64,000 bases of DNA from positions 620,001 to 684,000 of the forward strand of contig OY760687.1 of NCBI GenBank assembly GCA_963663945.1. Reading direction: 5' to 3'. The position numbers and the translations under genes are program-made. Below the pieces are notes generated by a model. That model saw only the letters and a program-made list of their open reading frames with translations. It searched no databases and was not told where the DNA came from. Source of the DNA: Bin87 sp963663945 (GTDB lineage Bacteria; Chloroflexota; Dehalococcoidia; Lucifugimonadales; UBA3495). Below, in pieces: positions 59,221 to 64,000 of this stretch. Position 1 is the first letter of the stretch. Each line of letters begins with the position of its first letter.

Positions 59221-60606
59221 ATGAGCAATATCGATTCCACCCCGGAATTCGTGCGGGAAACCTACCGCAAGATGGACGAAAAGCTATCCCAGGTCAGGGC
59301 CAGGCTCAACCGTCCGCTGACCATGACCGAGAAGGTGCTGCTGTCCCACCTCGATGATGTCGGCGAAGCCGATCTGCGTCCTGGCGACAGCTACATCAAC
59401 CTTCGGCCCGACCGCGTCGCTCACCAGGACGTCACCGGCCAGATGGCCATCCTGCAGTTCATGCAGTCCGGTCGTGAACGCGTGGCCGTCCCAACCACCG
59501 TCCACTGCGACCACCTCATCCAGGCTCGCGTGGGCGCCTCCTCCGACCTCCAGGACGCTCTCAACGAGAGCAATGAGGTCTACCAGTTCCTCGAGTCCTC
59601 CAGCCGCCGTTTCGGCATGGGTTTCTGGAAGCCCGGCTCCGGCATCATCCACCAGGTGGTGCTGGAAAAGTACGCCTTCCCCGGGTCCCTGATCATCGGC
59701 ACCGACTCGCACACCGTTAACGGTGGCGGCCTGGGCTCCCTGGCCATCGGCGTGGGCGGCGCGGACGCTGCCGACGTTATGGCCGGCCTGCCCTGGGAAG
59801 TGCGCTACCCCCGCATCATCGGCGTCAAGCTGACCGGCTCCATGAGCGGCTGGACCGCGCCCAAGGACGTTATCATCAAGCTGGCCTATGAGCTCACCGT
59901 GTCCGGCGGCACCAACGCCATCATCGAGTACTTCGGCCCTGGAGCCGCCTCGATCTCCGCCACCGGCAAGGGCACCATCTGCAACATGGGCGCCGAGCTG
60001 GGCGCCACCGGCGACGTGTTCCCCTACGACGAGCGAATGGCCACCTACCTGCGCGCCACCGGCCGCGGTGACCTGGTCGCCATCGCCGAAGAGTACGCCC
60101 ACCTGCTGCAGTCCGACCCCGAGGTCGAGCAGCAGCCGGAGCAGTTCTACGACCAGATCGTCGAGATCGACCTTTCCACGCTGGAACCGCACGTTACCGG
60201 CCCCCACTCGCCTGACCGCGCCCGTCCCATCTCCGAACTGGCCGCTGAGGCCCAGCAGGAAGGTTTCCCGGAGCGAGTGTCCGTGGCGCTGGTCGGCAGC
60301 TGCACTAACTCCTCCTACGAGGACATGGAACGCTGCGCCGACGTGGCTCGACAGGCCTCGGCCCGGGGCGTTTCCGCCGCCTCCGGCCTGCTGGTAACCC
60401 CCGGTTCCGAGCAGGTCCGCGCCACCATCGAGCGCGACGGCCAGCAGGCCGCGCTGGAAGCCATTGGCGCCACCGTGCTGGCCAACGCCTGCGGTCCCTG
60501 CATCGGCCAGTGGAACCGCCCCGAGGCTCGCGGCACCGACAACAGCATCGTCACCTCGTACAACAGGAACTTCCCAGCCGCAATGACGGCAACGCGGGCA
60601 CCATGA
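59221..60606 (+). CDS. acn: Aconitate hydratase, N-terminal part (frameshifted gene)
   Basis: 461 residues of a mitochondrial-type aconitase, which interconverts citrate and isocitrate. The cluster ligands C361 (VGSCTNSSYED), C424 and C427 (NACGPCIGQW) have the same spacing (63 and 3) as the known enzymes. The frame should continue after SYNRNFP into the swivel domain, but it leaves the track at about 60575 and ends within ten codons (AAMTATRAP). One C missing from the run in AACTTCCCAGC would explain it. ATG 59221 has GAGGAGG upstream. The whole gene, 59221-61502, would encode about 760 residues. Confidence 0.88.
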   Translation: MSNIDSTPEFVRETYRKMDEKLSQVRARLNRPLTMTEKVLLSHLDDVGEADLRPGDSYINLRPDRVAHQDVTGQMAILQFMQSGRERVAVPTTVHCDHLIQARVGASSDLQDALNESNEVYQFLESSSRRFGMGFWKPGSGIIHQVVLEKYAFPGSLIIGTDSHTVNGGGLGSLAIGVGGADAADVMAGLPWEVRYPRIIGVKLTGSMSGWTAPKDVIIKLAYELTVSGGTNAIIEYFGPGAASISATGKGTICNMGAELGATGDVFPYDERMATYLRATGRGDLVAIAEEYAHLLQSDPEVEQQPEQFYDQIVEIDLSTLEPHVTGPHSPDRARPISELAAEAQQEGFPERVSVALVGSCTNSSYEDMERCADVARQASARGVSAASGLLVTPGSEQVRATIERDGQQAALEAIGATVLANACGPCIGQWNRPEARGTDNSIVTSYNRNFPAAMTATRAP

Positions 60607-61502
60607 ACTTCATCGCCAGCCCGGAACTGGCCGTGGCCATGGGGCTGGGCGGCAGCCTGTCGTTCAACCCGCTTACCGACCCGCTGGTGGACGCCAACGG
60701 CAACGAGTTCATGCTCCAGCCGCCGTCCGAGGCGCCCGAGGTGCCGCCCACCGGTTTCGACCCGGGCACCGACATGTACGTCGAGCCGCCGGAAGACGGT
60801 AGCGACGTTGATGTTCGCGTCGACCCCAGCAGCAACCGCCTGCAGGTTCTGGATCCGTGGGAACCCTGGGATGGCACCGATTTCGAAGACATCCCCGTCC
60901 TGGTGAAGACCCAGGGCAAGACGACCACCGACTCCATCTCGCCAGCCGGTCCCTGGCTGCGCTTCCGGGGTCACCTCAACAACCTCAGCGACAACATGTT
61001 CCTCGGCGCCAACAACGCCTATACCGACGAAACCGGCACCGGCAAGAACCAGCTCTCCGGCGAGGAGATCATGCCCATTCCGGAGCTCGCGCGCGCCTAC
61101 AGCGCCCAGGGTATCCGCTGGGTCGCCATCGGCGACGAGAACTACGGCGAGGGCTCCAGCCGCGAGCACGCCGCCCTGTCGCCCCGCATGCTGGGAGCCG
61201 CGGCCATCATCACCCGCAGTTTCGCCCGCATCCACGAGTCTAACCTGAAGAAGCAGGGGCTCCTGCCCCTCACCTTCGAGGACCCGGCGGACTGGGACCG
61301 CGTGCTGGAGGACGACCGCATGAGCCTGGTCGGTCTCAACGACCTGGCGCCGGACCGGCCGGTGCAGGCGATCCTCAAGCATGCCGACGGCAGTGAGGAA
61401 ACGCTGAACCTGCGTCACACGCTGAACGACACCCAGATCGCGTGGTTCCGGGCCGGTAGCGCCATGAACCACATGAAGAACCTGGAGGGCGCCAGCAGCT
61501 AG
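60603..61502 (+). CDS. acn: Aconitate hydratase, C-terminal part (frameshifted gene)
   Basis: The aconitase sequence resumes in the +1 frame at SRNDGNAGTMNFIASPELAV, the exact continuation of the first part, and runs through the domain 4 catalytic motif GDENYGEGSSREHAALSPRM to the usual end. An ATG at 60603 (MNFIASPE) would be the nominal start, but this is in the middle of a domain and lacks a ribosome site. It is best read as the second half of one gene. A terminator follows at 61522. Confidence 0.85.
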   Translation: MNFIASPELAVAMGLGGSLSFNPLTDPLVDANGNEFMLQPPSEAPEVPPTGFDPGTDMYVEPPEDGSDVDVRVDPSSNRLQVLDPWEPWDGTDFEDIPVLVKTQGKTTTDSISPAGPWLRFRGHLNNLSDNMFLGANNAYTDETGTGKNQLSGEEIMPIPELARAYSAQGIRWVAIGDENYGEGSSREHAALSPRMLGAAAIITRSFARIHESNLKKQGLLPLTFEDPADWDRVLEDDRMSLVGLNDLAPDRPVQAILKHADGSEETLNLRHTLNDTQIAWFRAGSAMNHMKNLEGASS

Positions 61503-61521
61503 CCGAGTTCACATTCGGAAC

Positions 61522-61559
61522 AACGCCGGGGCGCCCGCGAAAGCAGGCGCCCCGGCGTT
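61522..61559 (+). terminator. acn: Terminator of the aconitase gene
   Basis: A 14-bp GC-rich stem (AACGCCGGGGCGCC paired with GGCGCCCCGGCGTT), a ten-base loop and a short T tail, 20 bases after the aconitase stop. Confidence 0.8.
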
Positions 61560-61626
61560 TGCCCTGAGACTGAGCGACAGACCCTTGCCTTGCCCGCCTT
61601 TGTTGGCCAGTGGTAAGGTATTCACC

Positions 61627-63426
61627 ATGACGACGCAAATCACCAACGAAGACATCGTCCAGATGTTCAACAACATGGCCGCCATGTTGGAGATCAAGGG
61701 CGACACCGTCTTCAAGATTCGCGCCTACCAGCGCGCCGCCAACACCATCGAACAACTCAGCTGGTCGCTGGCCGCCGCGGCTGCCGCCGGTGATGACCTG
61801 AAGAAAATCCCGGGCGTCGGCAAGGCCATCAGTGAAAAGGTCCAGGAGTACGTCGCGACAGGCCACGTGGCCGCCTATGACCGCCTGGCCGAGGAGTTGC
61901 CTCCCAACGTCCTGGAGATGCTGGAAGTCCCCGGCATGGGGCCCAAGACCGTGAAAGCCGCCGTGGATGAGCTGGGCATCGGCTCCGTCGCCGAACTGGA
62001 ACAGGCCGCGACGGACGGACGGCTCGAACAGCTGCCGCGCATGGGCAAGCGCTCCGTGGCAAACATTCTGCGCCACATCCAGGCCCAGCGGATGCGGTCC
62101 GACCGCACGCCCCTGGGCATCGCCTCCGAGACCTGCGCCGCGGTGACCGCCCAGTTGTTCGACGCTTGCGCCGGCCTGGTGAGCATCACCCCGGCCGGTT
62201 CGCTGCGCCGCTGGGAGGAGACCATCGGTGATCTGGACCTGATCGCCGTGTCGGAGAACCCGGCTGAAACCGGACCGGCCCTGGCCGCGCTGCCGTCGGT
62301 TCGCGAGGTCCTGGTACAGGGCGACTCCAAGACCTCCGTGGTTGTCGATCCGGGCATCCAGATCGACCTGCGCATCGGCGAACCGGACGCCATGGGCGCA
62401 ATGCTCCAGTATTTCACCGGCAGCCAGCAGCACAACATCCGCTTGCGCGACTACGCCAACCGCCGGGGTCTGTCCCTGAACGAGTACGGCATCACCGTAA
62501 TCGAAAGCGGCGAAACGGAGCGTTTCCCTGACGAAGAATCATTCTACGGCCGCCTGGATCTGCCCTGGATTCCGCCGGAACTCCGCCGCGGCGCCGACGA
62601 GTTGGACGCTGCCCGTGAAGGAAGCCTGCCCAGCCTGATTACTGAGTCCGACCTGCGCGGTGATCTGCACCTCCACAGCGACTGGAGCGATGGCAAGTTC
62701 CCCCTGGAGGAGATGGTTGCCGCCGTGGCCGCAATGGGCTACGAGTACATGGCGCTCACCGACCATTCCCAGGGTCTCGGGGTAGCCAACGGCCTGACCC
62801 CCGACCGTCTCGCACGTCAGATCGAAATCTTGAAGAGCCTCCAGTCCCGATACGACATGACCATCCTTTGCGGCTCGGAGGTGGACATACGTGCCGACGG
62901 CGCCATGGACTTCCCCGACGATGTGCTGGGCATGCTGGACTGGGTCATCGCTTCCGTTCACAACGCCATGAGCCAGGACCGGGACACCATGACCCGGCGC
63001 ATCACCCGCGCCATGGAGAACCCTTACGTCACCGTCATCGGCCATGCCTCCACGCGCCTGCTCGGTCGTCGTGACCCGGTCGAATTCGATATCGAAGCCC
63101 TGCTGCAAACCGCCCGCGACACCGGCACTGCGATGGAAATCAACGCGGCCCCGGAGCGCCTGGACCTCAAAGACACTCATGCGGCCCGCGCCCGCGAGCT
63201 GGGCGTGCCGTTGGTCATCAACACCGACTCACACCACATTGACGGACTTACCAACCGCACCTTCGGGGTGGCCGTGGCCCGCCGCGCCTGGTGTGGCCCT
63301 GAGCATGTCCTGAACACCTATTCGGCAGGCGAGTTTCTCGGTTGGCTTCGCGCCCCGAAAGGGCAACGACCCGATCGTTTCGCGGCGATGGCAGGCGCTC
63401 GAAGCGCTGCGGCATCCCGGCCATGA
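61627..63426 (+). CDS. polX: DNA polymerase X family protein with PHP domain
   Basis: A 599-residue repair polymerase. Helix-hairpin-helix motifs occupy residues 50-150 (KKIPGVGKAISEKVQEYV, LEVPGMGPKTVKAAVDELGI). The nucleotidyltransferase site is SLRRWEETIGDLDLIAVS with the third Asp in IQIDLRIG. The C-terminal PHP domain has GDLHLHSDWSDGKF, ALTDHSQG, GSEVDI, IASVHN, IGHASTR and NTDSHH, giving a 3'-5' exonuclease/phosphatase site. It fills short gaps in base excision repair. ATG 61627 starts where the family homology begins. Its stop overlaps the next gene by four bases. Confidence 0.95.
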   Translation: MTTQITNEDIVQMFNNMAAMLEIKGDTVFKIRAYQRAANTIEQLSWSLAAAAAAGDDLKKIPGVGKAISEKVQEYVATGHVAAYDRLAEELPPNVLEMLEVPGMGPKTVKAAVDELGIGSVAELEQAATDGRLEQLPRMGKRSVANILRHIQAQRMRSDRTPLGIASETCAAVTAQLFDACAGLVSITPAGSLRRWEETIGDLDLIAVSENPAETGPALAALPSVREVLVQGDSKTSVVVDPGIQIDLRIGEPDAMGAMLQYFTGSQQHNIRLRDYANRRGLSLNEYGITVIESGETERFPDEESFYGRLDLPWIPPELRRGADELDAAREGSLPSLITESDLRGDLHLHSDWSDGKFPLEEMVAAVAAMGYEYMALTDHSQGLGVANGLTPDRLARQIEILKSLQSRYDMTILCGSEVDIRADGAMDFPDDVLGMLDWVIASVHNAMSQDRDTMTRRITRAMENPYVTVIGHASTRLLGRRDPVEFDIEALLQTARDTGTAMEINAAPERLDLKDTHAARARELGVPLVINTDSHHIDGLTNRTFGVAVARRAWCGPEHVLNTYSAGEFLGWLRAPKGQRPDRFAAMAGARSAAASRP

Positions 63427-64000
63427 CCTTCACGCTGGAAGAAACCGGGGTCACCATCATCTCGCCGGCGGCAGGCGAGGGCGGAGCCCTGCTGGCTGAC
63501 GACCACGTCATCGAGCGGTTGCGGTCCCGGGCAGGCCTGGTCGAACCGTGGCACATCGCGTTGCTCGACGCCATCGGTCGCTGGAGCCTCCCTAACGAGG
63601 AGCTTTGGGGGCGGAATTGGCGCTACGTCATCGGCGGCGAAGCGCTGGACTGGATCACCCTGGCCCACCGTCTGTGCCTCTCCATCCCCGATGTGGTTCC
63701 TCCTGACGAGTTGGAGACCCTGCTGTTTTATGGGCGCCTGCCCGAGGACATCGGGCCGGAGCGGTTCCGCCAACTCATCGGTCCCTACCGTTACACCGCC
63801 CACCTGAATTTCTGGTACGGCGTTGTGGTCGAAGAGGCGTTGCAACTGGTGACCGAAGACTCCATCCGCAAGAGCAGACTGGCCCGTTGCTACGGCGACA
63901 GCGACGACGTGGTCGAAGACGCTTACCGCCATCTCTACGGCGAGACGCGCGCCAACCTGGTGCCTCAATTCCTGTCCGATGCTGAGGGAGCCTGGGGCTA
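63423..64000 (+). CDS. Unknown protein coupled to DNA polymerase X (C-terminus outside window)
   Basis: The frame begins at ATG 63423 in an ATGA overlap with the polymerase stop and stays open to the window end (192 codons). It begins MTFTLEETGVTIISPAAGEG and later reads LLDAIGRWSLPNEELWGRNW and FRQLIGPYRYTAHLNFWYGV. I recognise no family or motif. The sequence is Trp/Tyr-rich, soluble and codon-biased like its neighbours, so it is a real gene. Its coupling suggests a role with the polymerase, though this is inference. Confidence 0.75.
   Translation, partial: MTFTLEETGVTIISPAAGEGGALLADDHVIERLRSRAGLVEPWHIALLDAIGRWSLPNEELWGRNWRYVIGGEALDWITLAHRLCLSIPDVVPPDELETLLFYGRLPEDIGPERFRQLIGPYRYTAHLNFWYGVVVEEALQLVTEDSIRKSRLARCYGDSDDVVEDAYRHLYGETRANLVPQFLSDAEGAWG

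Noticed and set aside
60560..60606. Programmed ribosomal frameshift in aconitase
   Set aside because: There is no slippery heptamer and no known case in the family; a one-base deletion or read error is simpler.

Overview
The window looks like a piece of a high-GC, free-living heterotrophic bacterium. The best guess is Chloroflexota of the Dehalococcoidia/SAR202 kind. The basis is indirect: many scattered catabolic enzymes (CaiB-type CoA-transferase, several amidohydrolases, cyclase, CMD, haloalkane dehalogenase, ICL/PEPM lyase), a zinc-ribbon DEAD helicase, an SBP56 protein, a PHP-type DNA polymerase X, short mixed-strand operons and dispersed hairpin repeats. No rRNA, tRNA or CRISPR array was seen.

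Layout. 0-3 kb: a secreted repeat protein running off the left edge, then a CoA-transferase. 3-7 kb: a tightly packed plus-strand unit of DNA methyltransferase, a radical SAM protein resembling archaeal tetraether lipid synthase (Tes), a SAM methyltransferase and a divergent PlsY-like acyltransferase, which I read as a candidate membrane-lipid modification locus. 7-14.5 kb: a TPR protein, a CMD protein, an MFS transporter broken by an in-frame TGA, a DUF58/DUF4129 pair bracketed by two copies of one hairpin repeat, and a Swt1-like HEPN-TPR fusion. 14.7-30 kb: acetyl-CoA synthetase, Uma2 nuclease-like protein, a lipoprotein with a zinc-peptidase motif, and a run of small-molecule metabolism genes. 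Also here are a DUF433 antitoxin with a dead DUF5615 toxin, and a two-domain rhodanese. 30-35.5 kb: an ammonium transporter, a 90-bp G-rich tandem repeat, and an AT-richer restriction-modification island in which an intact methyltransferase/nuclease pair sits between the two ends of a decayed type III system. 35.5-47 kb: SBP56 and a membrane partner, DEAD helicase, fatty acid desaturase, haloalkane dehalogenase (plus a relic of a second copy), D-aminoacylase-like amidohydrolase, Rieske protein and an unknown two-gene operon. Three copies of one inverted-repeat element fill the gaps. 47-49 kb: an AT-richer DUF262 plus HEPN-like pair, a candidate defence module. 49.5-64 kb: second ammonium transporter, glutamine synthetase, queuosine-precursor transporter, a small Cys/His-rich protein, a GxxExxY gene between terminal inverted repeats, ICL/PEPM lyase, DCC protein, EamA transporter, Lrp regulator, two ferredoxin-type proteins, a frameshifted aconitase, DNA polymerase X and an unknown coupled gene.

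Working together: amt with glnA make an ammonium uptake and assimilation unit. acs, aconitase and the various hydrolases feed central carbon metabolism. The defence-related genes form several small, partly decayed modules rather than one large island. Four genes carry disabling lesions: MFS, DUF5615, aconitase, and type III mod/res. These could be true decay or, for the single-base cases, assembly errors.
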